In this document: positions 25,153-34,073 of the stretch, in pieces
Layout of the letters: the number at the start of each line of letters is the position of its first letter
How positions within the stretch are numbered: the stretch's first letter is position 1
NCBI RefSeq assembly: GCF_001314325.1
Contig: NZ_CP009429.1
Location: 310,501-374,500 of the forward strand
DNA length: 64,000 bases
Reading direction: 5' to 3'
From: Sphingopyxis macrogoltabida
GTDB taxonomy: Bacteria; Pseudomonadota; Alphaproteobacteria; Sphingomonadales; Sphingomonadaceae
Program-made: the position numbers and the translations under genes
Notes under the pieces: generated by a model
The model's input: only the letters and a program-made list of their open reading frames with translations
The model's database searches: none
Told to the model about the DNA's origin: nothing

Positions 25153-26628
25153 ATGGCTCAAGCCCCCCGAAATACGTCCGTTCCCGCCGCCGCGCCGCCC
25201 GATCCTCCGGCGCGCGGCGAGCGCAGCCCCGGCGTCAAGCTGGTCATTGCGGTGCTCATCGCCGTCGCGCTGATGGTCCCGCTCCTGATGGTCTATGGCC
25301 TGCTCTGGGATCGCCAGCAGCAGGCCGAAACCGCGCAAGCCTCGATCGGGCAGGGCTGGGGCGGGCAGCAGACGATCGCCGGGCCGGTGATCGTCATTCC
25401 CTATCGCGCCACCGAAACGCAGACGGTCACCGAAAACGGCCGCGACGTGACGCGTTCGGTCAACATGATCCGCAACCTCTATCTCTCGCCGCAGAGCAAC
25501 AAGGCCGAGGTGACGATCAAGCCCGAGAAGCGGAAAAAGGCGATCTACGAAACCGTCGTCTATGAAAGCCAGATCGCGGGCAGCGCCGAATTCGTCCTGC
25601 CGGCGGATATCGCGCGCTATGGCGTGACGCGCGATGCGCTGATGCTCGACCGCGCCGAGGTGCGGCTGGGGGTCAGCGACGCGCGCGGGCTGGTCGACGG
25701 CAACAGCCTGAGCATCGACGGCAAGCCGCTGGCACTCCAGCCGGGCAAGGGGCTGCTCTCGACCGGCAATTCGGGGACCTTTGCGTTCGTCGACTGGAGC
25801 GCGGCGGCGCCGATGAAGATCGATTACCGGGTCGGCGTGCGCGGGCTCGGCGATTTCAAGCTGATCCCGCGCGGGGTCGACACGCGCTGGACGGTCAAGT
25901 CGAGCTGGCCCAACCCGAGCTTCGGCGGCGATTTCCTGCCGGCGAAGCGCAATGTGACGGGCAGCGGCTTTACCGCGACCTATGCGATCCCCAACCTCGC
26001 GCTGGGGCAGGCGCAGGTGCTGACCGGCGACCTGTCGCCGCCGGTGTCGACCAATTATGGCGGGCGCGGCTACGCCGAATCGGTGCCGGTCGAGGTCGCG
26101 GCGGACACAGCCGTCGAGGCATCGGGCGGTACCGCAAAGGCGGTCGCGATCAGCCTGATCGAACCCGTCGACCTGTACAGCCAGGTCGATCGCAGCATCA
26201 AATATGGTTTCCTGTTCATCGGCTTCACCTTCGTCGCCTTCCTGATGTTCGACATCATCGCGGGGGCGCGGGTCGCGGCGGCCGAATATCTGCTCACCGG
26301 CGTCGCGCTGGTGCTGTTCTTCGTGCTGCTGCTCGCCTTTGCCGAAGTGATCGGCTTCACGCCCGCCTATCTGCTGGCGTCGGCGGCGATCATCGGGCTG
26401 CTCGCGGCGTATAGCGCGGCGGTGCTCAAGAGCTGGAAGCGCGCCCGCTTCCTCGCCGCGATGCTGATCGGGCTCTACGCGCTGCTCTATGTCCTGCTCA
26501 ACCTCGAGGCCTATTCGCTGCTGATCGGGTCGGTGCTGATGTTCTTCGCGCTCGCAGGCGTGATGTACATGACGCGCAACATCGACTGGGGCGGATTGGG
26601 GAAGAAGGAGGAGGCGATTGCCGCATAG
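25153..26628 (+). CDS. creD: Inner-membrane CreD family protein
   Basis: CreD is an inner-membrane protein linked to envelope integrity and beta-lactam/colicin response; its biochemical role is not known. The 491-residue protein has a first transmembrane helix at about 33-55 and a long periplasmic domain (about 60-345, with GWGGQQTIAGPVIVIPY and VDWSAAAPMKIDYRVGVRG). A C-terminal cluster of helices follows (about 355-475, KYGFLFIGFTFVAFLMFD and later). There is no CreBC regulator next to it. The start at 25153 follows AGGAG. The gene is divergent from the TIR gene, with 179 bases between. Confidence 0.93.
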   Translation: MAQAPRNTSVPAAAPPDPPARGERSPGVKLVIAVLIAVALMVPLLMVYGLLWDRQQQAETAQASIGQGWGGQQTIAGPVIVIPYRATETQTVTENGRDVTRSVNMIRNLYLSPQSNKAEVTIKPEKRKKAIYETVVYESQIAGSAEFVLPADIARYGVTRDALMLDRAEVRLGVSDARGLVDGNSLSIDGKPLALQPGKGLLSTGNSGTFAFVDWSAAAPMKIDYRVGVRGLGDFKLIPRGVDTRWTVKSSWPNPSFGGDFLPAKRNVTGSGFTATYAIPNLALGQAQVLTGDLSPPVSTNYGGRGYAESVPVEVAADTAVEASGGTAKAVAISLIEPVDLYSQVDRSIKYGFLFIGFTFVAFLMFDIIAGARVAAAEYLLTGVALVLFFVLLLAFAEVIGFTPAYLLASAAIIGLLAAYSAAVLKSWKRARFLAAMLIGLYALLYVLLNLEAYSLLIGSVLMFFALAGVMYMTRNIDWGGLGKKEEAIAA

Positions 26629-26634
26629 GTTGTG

Positions 26635-26696
26635 CCCCGGCGAAAGCCGGGGTCCAGCGATAGCGTAAATTTCGTGGGCCCCGGCTTTCGCCGGGG
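26635..26696. repeat. REP-like inverted repeat (CCCCGGC arms), copy 1
   Basis: CCCCGGCGAAAGCCGGGG at the left is reverse-complemented at the right as CCCCGGCTTTCGCCGGGG, with about 26 bases between. Each arm can also fold by itself (CCCCGGC, GAAA loop, GCCGGGG). It lies between creD and the convergent lldD-like gene, where it may also work as a terminator. A second copy with the same arms is at 59076-59154. Confidence 0.8.
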
Positions 26697-26710
26697 TTCA
26701 CTCTATTTGG

Positions 26711-27859
26711 TCAGCGCCAGCGCAGATTGTGGGGGCCGAGATCCGCGAGGGTCTTGGCCCCCATCAGCTTCATCCCGCGCTCGATCTCGGCGCGGAGCAG
26801 CCCGATCGCACGGCTGACGCCATCCTCGCCCGCCGCGGCGAGCGCGTAGAGGTAGAGCCGGCCGCCCGAACAGGCCTTCGCGCCGACCGAGAGCGCCTTC
26901 AGGACATGCGTACCGCGGGTGATGCCGCCGTCGCAGATCACCTCGATCCGGTCGCCGACCGCGTCGACGATCTCGGCGAGCGCGTCGAAGGGCGAAATAC
27001 TGCCGTCGAGCTGGCGTCCGCCATGGTTCGACACCATGATCGCGGTGGCGCCGATATCGACCGCGCGTTTTGCATCCTCGACCGCCGCGATGCCCTTGAG
27101 GCAGAAGGGGCCGTCCCATTGCTTGCGGATCGCCTCGGCTCGCTGCCAGTCGAGGCTCTGGTCGAGCATCGAGGTAAAATATTCGGCGACCGACTTGGGG
27201 ACGCTCGACCCTTCGGACACATGCGTCGCGAGGTTGGGCAGGCTGAATTTCTCGCGGAGGACATAGTTGAGCCCCCAGCCGGGCTTGATCGCGTAGCTCA
27301 GCATGTTGCGCGCGGTAAAGCGCGGCGGCGAGGTGAAGCCCGACCGCAGGCAGCGTTCGCGGTTGCCGCCGACGATCGTGTCGACCGTCAGCGCGACGGC
27401 ATCGAACTTCGCAGCGCGCGCGGCGTCGAGCATCGCCTTGTTGAGCCCTTCGTCGTGGTGGACATAGAGCTGGAACAGCTTGGGGCCGTCGGTGAGCGCG
27501 CCCGCCTCGGCGAGGCCGATCGTCGCGAGGCTGGAGATGCCCGCGACGGTGCCGGCGTTCGCGGCGGCGCGGAGGACGGCGCGTTCGCCCTGCCAGTGGA
27601 ACAGGCGCTGAAGCGCGGTCGGCGACAGGAACAGCGGCATCGCCATCTCGCGCCCAAACAGCGTCGTGCGCATATCGATGCTTTCGACCCCGGCGAGGAC
27701 GCGGGGAACGAGGTCGCAGCGGTCGAACGCATCGCGGTTGCGGCGGCGGGTTACCTCGTCGTCGGCCGCCCCGTCGATATAGTCGAACACCGGCCAGGGC
27801 AGACGGCGTTTCGCCAGCGCGCGGAAGTCGTCGATATTGTGGCAGTCGGTCAGGCGCAT
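26711..27859 (-). CDS. lldD: FMN-dependent alpha-hydroxy-acid oxidase/dehydrogenase (L-lactate dehydrogenase-like)
   Basis: Oxidises a 2-hydroxy acid such as L-lactate with FMN. The 382-residue protein has the family TIM-barrel motifs: VFDYIDGAADDE near 24-35, SPTALQRLFHWQGE, and LKGI with the FMN-lysine. The active-site VSNHGGRQLDGSISP (catalytic His and Arg) lies at about 276-290, with DGGITRGTHVLKALSVGAKA after it. It is the last gene of a five-gene minus-strand operon and starts 19 bases after the upstream gene. The substrate is not certain from sequence; mandelate- or glycolate-like acids are possible. Confidence 0.88.
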   Translation of the reverse strand: MRLTDCHNIDDFRALAKRRLPWPVFDYIDGAADDEVTRRRNRDAFDRCDLVPRVLAGVESIDMRTTLFGREMAMPLFLSPTALQRLFHWQGERAVLRAAANAGTVAGISSLATIGLAEAGALTDGPKLFQLYVHHDEGLNKAMLDAARAAKFDAVALTVDTIVGGNRERCLRSGFTSPPRFTARNMLSYAIKPGWGLNYVLREKFSLPNLATHVSEGSSVPKSVAEYFTSMLDQSLDWQRAEAIRKQWDGPFCLKGIAAVEDAKRAVDIGATAIMVSNHGGRQLDGSISPFDALAEIVDAVGDRIEVICDGGITRGTHVLKALSVGAKACSGGRLYLYALAAAGEDGVSRAIGLLRAEIERGMKLMGAKTLADLGPHNLRWR

Positions 27860-27878
27860 GCTTCCCCCCGGGGCGAAA

Positions 27879-29150
27879 TCAGGATGGCGGCGGAGGCGGC
27901 GTGACGATGCCGCCCGTCAGCCGGGCGAGCGCCCAGCGCGGCTCGACCGGGCGCCCGGCGTCGGCGACATGCGCCGCGACGCGCGCGCCGATCGCGGGCG
28001 CCAGCGCGAAGGCGCGTCCCGCGGCGCCGCCGACGACCCATGCGCGCGGATGGTCGGGCAGACGGTCGAGCAGCAGGTCGCCGGTGGCGGTGCGGCAATC
28101 GTGCACCGCGGCGCTGGCGACGACCGGCGCGGTGCCGATGCGCGGCAGGCGGCTCGCGAGCCACTGGCGGACATCGGCGAGTGCGCGTTCGTCGGCGCGG
28201 CGGTCGAAGCTGTCGGGATCGACGCTCGCATCGCCCATGCTGCGCCAGCAGCGCACGCCCTCGCCCTCGATGTCGGGAAGCGCGGTAAAGCCATAGGCGC
28301 GGTCGATAAAGGCGGGCATCGCGGGCGGGCGATATTGCAGGTCGCCTTGTCCGGGGCCGAAATGGAAGACCTGGCTGCGCACCGCCGAAAGCCGCTGCGG
28401 CGTCAGCAACTGCGGGAAGAGTTCGGTGAGCCAGGCGCCGCACGCATAGACGATGCTGCCCGCGGTGCCGCCGTCGGGGAGGACATAGACGTCGCGGCGC
28501 TTGTCGCGGAGTGGCGCGGGCATCACCACCGCTTCGGGTTCGACCTGCGCGTCGAGCAATGTTTCGAGGACGCCGCGGCGCCCCGCAAGCATTGCGCCCT
28601 TGTCGGCAATATAGGCGGCCTCGCCCGGGTGCCAGGCGATCTGGGTGAAGCGGTTCCGCAGCTTGTCGCCGCTCTCGCGCTCGCTGCCGCGCGGTGCAAC
28701 GGCCGCGTCGGTTGCGGCGAGCGTCGTCAGCGCCTGGCACGGCGTCAGGATCGGCAGGCTGGCGGTGTCGGAAAGCCGGTCCCACGCGTCGCGGCTGTCC
28801 GACACGAGGCCGGCGTACAGCGCGTCGCCGCCCTGCGCCGGGTCGAGCAGCATCGACGGCAGGTTCGACGCGGCGCGGCCGTTGCCCGCGCCATAGGCGT
28901 CGAACAGCCGGACGCTTTTGCCCTGCCGGACAAGGTGCCACACGGTCCACGCGCCGAGCGCGCCGGCGCCGACGACCGCGACGTCGACATGGCTCTCTGG
29001 CGCCTTGGCGCCCCTGCGCTTGCGCGATTTGCGCGGCTCGGGCGGATCCTTCGGTTTCGGTTCCTTCTTCTCCCTTGCCGCGGCGCCGACCGCGAGTGCG
29101 GCGGGAACGGCGGCGAGCGATGCGAGCAGTTTGCGGCGATCGAGGCTCAT
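27879..29150 (-). CDS. Tat-exported FAD-dependent amine/sarcosine-type oxidoreductase
   Basis: The 423-residue protein starts with a twin-arginine-like signal (MSLDRRKLLASLAAVPAAL). A Lys/Pro/Arg-rich linker follows, then the FAD Rossmann motif DVAVVGAGALGAWTVWHL near 56-73. It belongs to the DAO superfamily that oxidises C-N bonds of amino acids or amines. Export of a folded flavoprotein by Tat fits the signal, so it should act in the periplasm. The start at 29150 overlaps the manA stop (ATGA). The longer frame upstream lacks the signal at its beginning. The substrate is unknown. Confidence 0.8.
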   Translation of the reverse strand: MSLDRRKLLASLAAVPAALAVGAAAREKKEPKPKDPPEPRKSRKRRGAKAPESHVDVAVVGAGALGAWTVWHLVRQGKSVRLFDAYGAGNGRAASNLPSMLLDPAQGGDALYAGLVSDSRDAWDRLSDTASLPILTPCQALTTLAATDAAVAPRGSERESGDKLRNRFTQIAWHPGEAAYIADKGAMLAGRRGVLETLLDAQVEPEAVVMPAPLRDKRRDVYVLPDGGTAGSIVYACGAWLTELFPQLLTPQRLSAVRSQVFHFGPGQGDLQYRPPAMPAFIDRAYGFTALPDIEGEGVRCWRSMGDASVDPDSFDRRADERALADVRQWLASRLPRIGTAPVVASAAVHDCRTATGDLLLDRLPDHPRAWVVGGAAGRAFALAPAIGARVAAHVADAGRPVEPRWALARLTGGIVTPPPPPS

Positions 29151-29974
29151 GCGACGGTCGCCCAGGCGATGAGGGCGCGGCCCTTGCCGGCGAGCATGGC
29201 AAGCCCTGCCGCATCGTCGAACAGCCAGCATTCGCCGGGCCGCCACGGCTCTCCTTCGATCTCTCCCGAACCGTCGACGGGGATGAACCAGACGGGGCTA
29301 TTGGCGCCGAGATCGGGAAGCGCGGCGAAATCGTCGAGGTGCGCATCGACAAGGCCGAATTTCGGGCCGTCGACGAGGCGGTCGATGCCGACCGCGATCG
29401 GCGTCCGCAGGTTCGGCGTCAGATAGGGACCGGGCTCGGCGCAGGCCATCGCCTCCTCGAGATGCAGGTCGCGCGGGCGGCCATAGTCGTAGAGGCGATA
29501 GGTGATGTCGGCATATTGCTGCACTTCGATGAGCGCGAGACCACCGCCGATCGCGTGGATCGTGCCGGGGGTGACGTGGAAATGATCGCCCGGCGCGACG
29601 GGTTTCCAGTCGATCAGTTCCTCGATGCTGCCGTCGAGCGCGGCATCGCGCAGTTCTTCGGGCGTGACGCGCTGTTCGAGGCCGAGGCCGATCGCCGCGT
29701 CGTCTTCGGCATCGAGGATCACCCACGCCTCTTCCTTGCCCTGCCGCGCGCCGACCGCCTGCGCCCCGGCGTCGTCGGGGTGGACCTGCACCGACAGCGC
29801 TTCGGAGGTGAAGAGATATTTGATCAGCAGCGCCGGTTCGGGGCGCCCTGCCGGAAGTTCGAACCAGATTTCGCCGATGCGCTCGCCCGCGGCATCGAAC
29901 AGCGGGCCGATGTCGGTGCGGCCCCACGGCTTGGCGACGCGGCGGGGCGCGAGGCGGGTAGCAACAGCGGACAT
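29147..29974 (-). CDS. manA: Mannose-6-phosphate isomerase, class I
   Basis: Interconverts fructose-6-phosphate and mannose-6-phosphate for GDP-mannose and exopolysaccharide synthesis or mannose use. The 275-residue protein is of the short bacterial class I type. The zinc ligands are seen in SVQVHPDDAGAQ near 81-92, KEEAWVIL and GTIHAIGGGLALIEVQ near 152-167. It sits inside a minus-strand run with an amidohydrolase upstream (four-base gap) and a Tat flavoprotein downstream (overlap). No other mannose gene is visible, so its place here is unexplained. Confidence 0.9.
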   Translation of the reverse strand: MSAVATRLAPRRVAKPWGRTDIGPLFDAAGERIGEIWFELPAGRPEPALLIKYLFTSEALSVQVHPDDAGAQAVGARQGKEEAWVILDAEDDAAIGLGLEQRVTPEELRDAALDGSIEELIDWKPVAPGDHFHVTPGTIHAIGGGLALIEVQQYADITYRLYDYGRPRDLHLEEAMACAEPGPYLTPNLRTPIAVGIDRLVDGPKFGLVDAHLDDFAALPDLGANSPVWFIPVDGSGEIEGEPWRPGECWLFDDAAGLAMLAGKGRALIAWATVA

Positions 29975-29978
29975 GCGA

Positions 29979-31625
29979 TCATTCCTTCCGCTTGTAATAG
30001 CGATATCCCCCGATCCAGGTTTCGAGCGGCGCCATGCGGCGGATCTCGTCGGGGCTCGCCATCAGCGGATCGCCGTCGACGATCAGGAAGTCGGCGCGCA
30101 TTCCGGGCATCAGCGTGCCGAGCCGGTCCTCGGCAAAGGCGGCGAAGGCGGCGGTGCGGGTGAAGCCGTCGAGCGCGGTTTCGCGCGTCACCGCTTCTTC
30201 GGGATGCCAGCCGCCGAACGGCTGCCCCGCAGCATCGGTGCGCGAAATCGCGGCGGCGATGCCGGGAAAGGGGTTCGAGCTTTCGACCGGCACGTCGGAG
30301 CCGAAGGCGAGGCGGACGCCGGCGTTTTCGAGGCTCCGCCACGCATAGGCGCCCTTGAGCCGGTCGGGGCCTAGCCGGGCCTCGGCCATCAGCCGGTCCG
30401 ACGGCTGGTGGATCGGCTGCATCGAGGCGATGACCTTCAATTGCGCGAAACGCGCAATGTCGGCGGGGCCGATGACCTGCGCATGTTCGATCCGCCAGCG
30501 CCGCTCGCCGGGCAGGTCGGCGGTCAGATCGCCGATCGCGGCGAGCGCTTCGGCATTGGCGGCATCGCCGATCGCGTGGATCGCGACCTGGAAATTGTCC
30601 ATCGACGCGCGCACCATCTTGTTGCGGAGCTGCGCGGGGGTCAGCAGGGGCAGGCCCTTTTGCCCCGGCGCGTCGCTATAGGGCTGTTTCAGCCACGCGC
30701 CGCGCGAACCGAGCGCGCCGTCGAGATAGAGTTTGACCCCGACCATGCGCAGCCTGTCGTCGTACAGCCACGGCGTCGGTTCCTGTCCGGCGATGATCGC
30801 CATATTGTCGATGTCGGCGCCGTAGCTGAGGATGCGGATCGCGAGCTGTTTCTTGTCGCCGGCGCGGCGAAACGCCTGCCAGTCGGCGATCGTCGTGCCC
30901 ATGTCGGCGATGCTGGTGATGCCCTGTTCGAGCAGCTTTTGCTGCGCCAGATAAAGGGCGCGGTCGAGGTCGCGCGCTAGCGGCTTGGGCTTTGCATTGT
31001 TGACCAGCGCCATCGCCGCATCGACGAACACGCCGCTCGGCTTGCCGTCGGCCATCTCGATGCGGCCGCCCTCGGGCGCCTTGCTCGTCGCGCTGACCTT
31101 TGCCGCTGCCATCGCCGCGCTGTTCGCCCAGCCGGCATGGCCGTCGATGCGTTCGAGCCAGACGGGACGGTCGGGAACCGCGGCGTCGAGGTCGGCGGCG
31201 GTCGGGAAACGGCCGAGGCCCCATTTTTCCTGATTCCAGCCCGACCCGATGATCCACGGCATTTCGGGGTTCGCCGCGGCATATTTGCGGATTGCCGCCT
31301 GTGCCTCGGCAAGCGATTTCGTCTCCGACAGGTCGAGCAGCATCAGCGAGAAGCCGAAGCCCATGACGTGGCCGTGCGCGTCGATCATGCCCGGAATCAG
31401 CGTGCGGCCTTTGCCGTCCTCCCTGAAATCGGGACGTTCGGGGCGCTTGTCCTTGCGGTCGAGGAGCTGTTTGACCTTGCCGTCGGACGCGATGACCAGT
31501 CCGGTGAAGCGGACGAGCTTGCCGTCCTTGTCGAGCGTGATGCCGTTGACATTGTCGACGAGCGTATCGGCCTGTGCCGGTACGGCGACCAGTGACAGCA
31601 GCGCGGCAAGGGCGAGGTGTTTCAC
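29979..31625 (-). CDS. Exported amidohydrolase of the YtcJ-like family
   Basis: This metal-dependent hydrolase is predicted to cut amide or related bonds. The 548-residue protein starts with GTG at 31625, read as MKHLALAALLSLVAVPAQA, a signal peptide. The HxH metal motif LIPGMIDAHGHVMGFGFS is near 65-82. A strong GSGWNQEKWG, PDRPVWLERIDGHAGWANSAA and DVPVESSNPF follow, as in YtcJ-type (EutN/UreC-like) amidohydrolases. Its stop is four bases from the manA start, and its start overlaps the stop of the upstream dehydrogenase gene (GTGA). Probably periplasmic. Confidence 0.88.
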   Translation of the reverse strand: MKHLALAALLSLVAVPAQADTLVDNVNGITLDKDGKLVRFTGLVIASDGKVKQLLDRKDKRPERPDFREDGKGRTLIPGMIDAHGHVMGFGFSLMLLDLSETKSLAEAQAAIRKYAAANPEMPWIIGSGWNQEKWGLGRFPTAADLDAAVPDRPVWLERIDGHAGWANSAAMAAAKVSATSKAPEGGRIEMADGKPSGVFVDAAMALVNNAKPKPLARDLDRALYLAQQKLLEQGITSIADMGTTIADWQAFRRAGDKKQLAIRILSYGADIDNMAIIAGQEPTPWLYDDRLRMVGVKLYLDGALGSRGAWLKQPYSDAPGQKGLPLLTPAQLRNKMVRASMDNFQVAIHAIGDAANAEALAAIGDLTADLPGERRWRIEHAQVIGPADIARFAQLKVIASMQPIHQPSDRLMAEARLGPDRLKGAYAWRSLENAGVRLAFGSDVPVESSNPFPGIAAAISRTDAAGQPFGGWHPEEAVTRETALDGFTRTAAFAAFAEDRLGTLMPGMRADFLIVDGDPLMASPDEIRRMAPLETWIGGYRYYKRKE

Positions 31626-32500
31626 TTGGGCAGCCTCGTCACCAGCGAACTCGTGTCGCGGCGGCCATGACCAGCCTTTTGGACGTCGGCATAGAATTGG
31701 TCGACGAGGCTCGCGACGGGCAGCGTTGCGCCGTTGAGGCGCGCTTCTTCGAGCGCGAGGCCGAGGTCCTTGCGCATCCAGTCGACCGCGAAGCCGAAAT
31801 CGAATTCGTCCTTCGCCATCGTGCCCCAGCGGTTGAGCATCTGCCAACTTGCCGCGGCGCCGCCCGACACCGCTTCGAACACCTTGTCGGTGTCGAGGTC
31901 CGACGCCTGCGCAAAGCGGAGCGCCTCGGACAGCCCCTGCAACACGCCGGCGATCGCGATCTGGTTGACCATCTTTGTCGTCTGTCCGGCGCCGGGGCCG
32001 CCGATATGGACCATGCGCGCGGCATAGGCGCGCATCACCGGTTCGGCGGCGGCGAAGGCTTCGGGCGTGCCGCCGCACATGATCGACAAGGTGCCGTTCT
32101 GGGCGCCGGCTTCGCCGCCCGAGACGGGTGCGTCGAGGGCGAGCAGCCCGAGCGATTCGGCCTCGACCGAAAGCTGGCGGGCGATGCGCGCCGAAACGGT
32201 GGTGTGGTCGACGAACAGCGCGCCCTTGCGCATCGCCGCAAAGGCGCCGTCGCGGCCCAGCGTGACCTGTGCGAGGTCGTCGTCATTGCCGACGCACGAG
32301 AGTATGACGTCGGCGTCTTTCGCCGCTTCGGCCGGGGTCGATGCCGCCGCGCCGCCATACTGTGCCACCCAGGCGTCGGCCTTGGCACGGGTGCGATTAT
32401 AGACGGTGAGGTCATGCCCCGCCTTGACGAGATGCCCCGCCATCGGTCCGCCCATGACGCCGGTGCCGATGAAGCTGATACGCAATTTTTGTTCGCTCAT
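31622..32500 (-). CDS. 3-hydroxyisobutyrate dehydrogenase-family NAD(P)-dependent oxidoreductase
   Basis: The 292-residue protein has the 6-phosphogluconate/3-hydroxyisobutyrate dehydrogenase layout. The Rossmann motif FIGTGVMGGPMAGHLVKAGHDL is near 10-31, VDHTTVSA follows, and the substrate-binding DAPVSGGEAGAQNGTLSIMCGG is near 117-138. The helical KMVNQI segment carries the catalytic Lys. It reduces or oxidises a small hydroxy acid, possibly glycerate/tartronate semialdehyde or 3-hydroxyisobutyrate. It is the first gene of the five-gene minus-strand operon that ends at 26711. The start is chosen at 32500; a MITE-like element begins 42 bases upstream of it. Confidence 0.88.
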   Translation of the reverse strand: MSEQKLRISFIGTGVMGGPMAGHLVKAGHDLTVYNRTRAKADAWVAQYGGAAASTPAEAAKDADVILSCVGNDDDLAQVTLGRDGAFAAMRKGALFVDHTTVSARIARQLSVEAESLGLLALDAPVSGGEAGAQNGTLSIMCGGTPEAFAAAEPVMRAYAARMVHIGGPGAGQTTKMVNQIAIAGVLQGLSEALRFAQASDLDTDKVFEAVSGGAAASWQMLNRWGTMAKDEFDFGFAVDWMRKDLGLALEEARLNGATLPVASLVDQFYADVQKAGHGRRDTSSLVTRLPK

Positions 32501-32822
32501 GCGCGGTCCATAGCATTGTTTGCTTCGCGCGCTAGATGGAGGAGCCTGTCTCAAGGGAATGGAAGCATCGAGACGGAGCCAATTTGGGTTCAGGCCTAGG
32601 CGCGAGGAGGGGGCGATGTGGTGCATCGGCTCCGACGAGCAACGCAGGGCTGGGCCCAAATTGGCCCGCCGCTTCGCGGTCACCGGGAGGTGTGCGCTGG
32701 CGGCGTCGGCTCGGTTGCCCGGGCTTCCGGCCCGAGCTGCCCTCGCCTCCTACCCAGCGCGCACCTCCCGGTGATCTCGATGCTTCCATTCCCTTGAGAC
32801 AGGCTCTAGGGCTCCTGTCGTT
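32501..32822. other. Gene-free interval dominated by a MITE-like element
   Basis: Almost the whole 322-base interval between the minus-strand dehydrogenase gene and ilvA is the 265-base inverted-repeat element at 32542-32806. Nothing else recognisable lies in the flanks (41 and 16 bases). Promoters for both genes must be within or next to the element. Confidence 0.6.
32542..32806. repeat. MITE-like element with perfect 32-bp terminal inverted repeats
   Basis: The ends at 32542-32573 and 32775-32806 are perfect 32-bp reverse complements (left begins GAGCCTGTCTCAAGGG). Inside, CACCGGGAGGTG-type arms near 32680-32700 and 32759-32774 form a second inverted repeat with one mismatch. CCAATTTGGG near 32579 can pair with CCCAAATTGG near 32657. 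There is no open reading frame of significance. A clear target-site duplication is not seen. The long hairpin ends fit a non-autonomous mobile element, or a structured RNA repeated in the genome. Confidence 0.7.
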
Positions 32823-34073
32823 ATGACAGATCAACTCACCCTGACCTCCGCTGCCGATTTGCCGGCAATCACATTGGACGATGTGCGTGCGGCGGCGGGG
32901 CGAATTAACGGCGCGGTGGTGCGGACACCGACGCTGAAGTCGCAGACCCTGTCCGATCTGGTCGGTGCCGAGGTGTGGCTCAAATTCGAGAATCTGCAGT
33001 TTACGGCAGCGTATAAGGAGCGCGGTGCGCTCAACGCGCTGTTGCTGCTCGACGATGCGGCGAAGGCGCGCGGGGTGATCGCGGCGTCGGCGGGCAACCA
33101 TGCGCAGGGCCTTGCCTATCATGGCAAGCGGCTCGGCGTGCCGGTCACCATCGTGATGCCGAGCACGACGCCGCAGGTGAAGGTGTCGCAGACCGCGAGC
33201 CATGGCGCGACGATCGTGCTGTTCGGTGAGAAGTTCGATGACGCTTATGCCCATGCCCGCGAACTGGAAGTCGAGCGCGGGCTGACCTTCGTTCATCCGT
33301 TCGACCATCCCAATGTCGCGGCGGGGCAGGGGACGGTGGCGCTCGAGATGCTCGAGGACGTGCCCGAGATCGACACGCTGATCGTGCCGATCGGCGGCGG
33401 CGGGCTGCTTGCGGGCATGGGCACCGCGGCGCGCGGGATCAAGAATGATGTGCGCCTCGTCGGCGTGCAGGCCGAGCTGTATCCTTCGATGTACGCCGAG
33501 CTGAACGGCGTCGACATGGCGTGCGAAGGCGACACGCTGGCCGAAGGTATCGCGGTGAAGGAACCGGGCGCCTATACGCGGAGGCTGGTTGCCGAGCTCA
33601 ACGACGATATCGTGCTGGTCGCCGAACGCCACCTCGAGCGCGCGGTCAGCCTGCTGCTCCAGATCGAGAAAACGGTGGTCGAGGGTGCGGGGGCCGCGGG
33701 CCTTGCGGCGATGCTCGCGCATCCCGAAGAATTTGCTGGGCGCAAGGTCGGGCTGGTGCTCACCGGCGGCAATATCGACACGCGGCTGCTCGCCAATGTG
33801 CTGCTGCGCGACCTCGCACGCTCGGGCCGCATCGCGCGGCTGCGCATCCGGCTGCAGGACCGTCCCGGCGCGCTGTTCAAGGTGATGAAGCTGTTCGACG
33901 AGAAACAGGTCAACATCATCGAAATCTATCACCAGCGCATTTTCACCACGCTGCCGGCCAAGGGCCTGATCACCGACATCGAATGCGAAGCGCGCGACCG
34001 CGAGCATCTCGACAGCCTCGTCGCCTCCCTCCGCGAGGCGGGCTATATGGTGACCACCGTCGAACTGGCATGA
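32823..34073 (+). CDS. ilvA: Threonine ammonia-lyase (threonine deaminase)
   Basis: Converts threonine to 2-oxobutyrate, the committed step to isoleucine, using pyridoxal phosphate. The 416-residue protein has the PLP lysine in AAYKERGALNALL at about 62-66. The phosphate loop GGGGLLAGMG follows near 196-205, and a C-terminal ACT-like regulatory domain lies at about 325-416 (RLQDRPGALFKVMKLFDEKQVNI). The length fits the short ACT-containing class rather than the long double-ACT class. It is coupled to the thioesterase gene through ATGA. The MITE-like element ends 16 bases upstream. Confidence 0.93.
   Translation: MTDQLTLTSAADLPAITLDDVRAAAGRINGAVVRTPTLKSQTLSDLVGAEVWLKFENLQFTAAYKERGALNALLLLDDAAKARGVIAASAGNHAQGLAYHGKRLGVPVTIVMPSTTPQVKVSQTASHGATIVLFGEKFDDAYAHARELEVERGLTFVHPFDHPNVAAGQGTVALEMLEDVPEIDTLIVPIGGGGLLAGMGTAARGIKNDVRLVGVQAELYPSMYAELNGVDMACEGDTLAEGIAVKEPGAYTRRLVAELNDDIVLVAERHLERAVSLLLQIEKTVVEGAGAAGLAAMLAHPEEFAGRKVGLVLTGGNIDTRLLANVLLRDLARSGRIARLRIRLQDRPGALFKVMKLFDEKQVNIIEIYHQRIFTTLPAKGLITDIECEARDREHLDSLVASLREAGYMVTTVELA

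Noticed and set aside
27837..30163. Several long plus-strand frames opposite the manA and FAD oxidoreductase genes
   Set aside because: They are shadows with repetitive Arg/Ala composition, while the minus strand encodes recognisable enzymes with tight overlaps.
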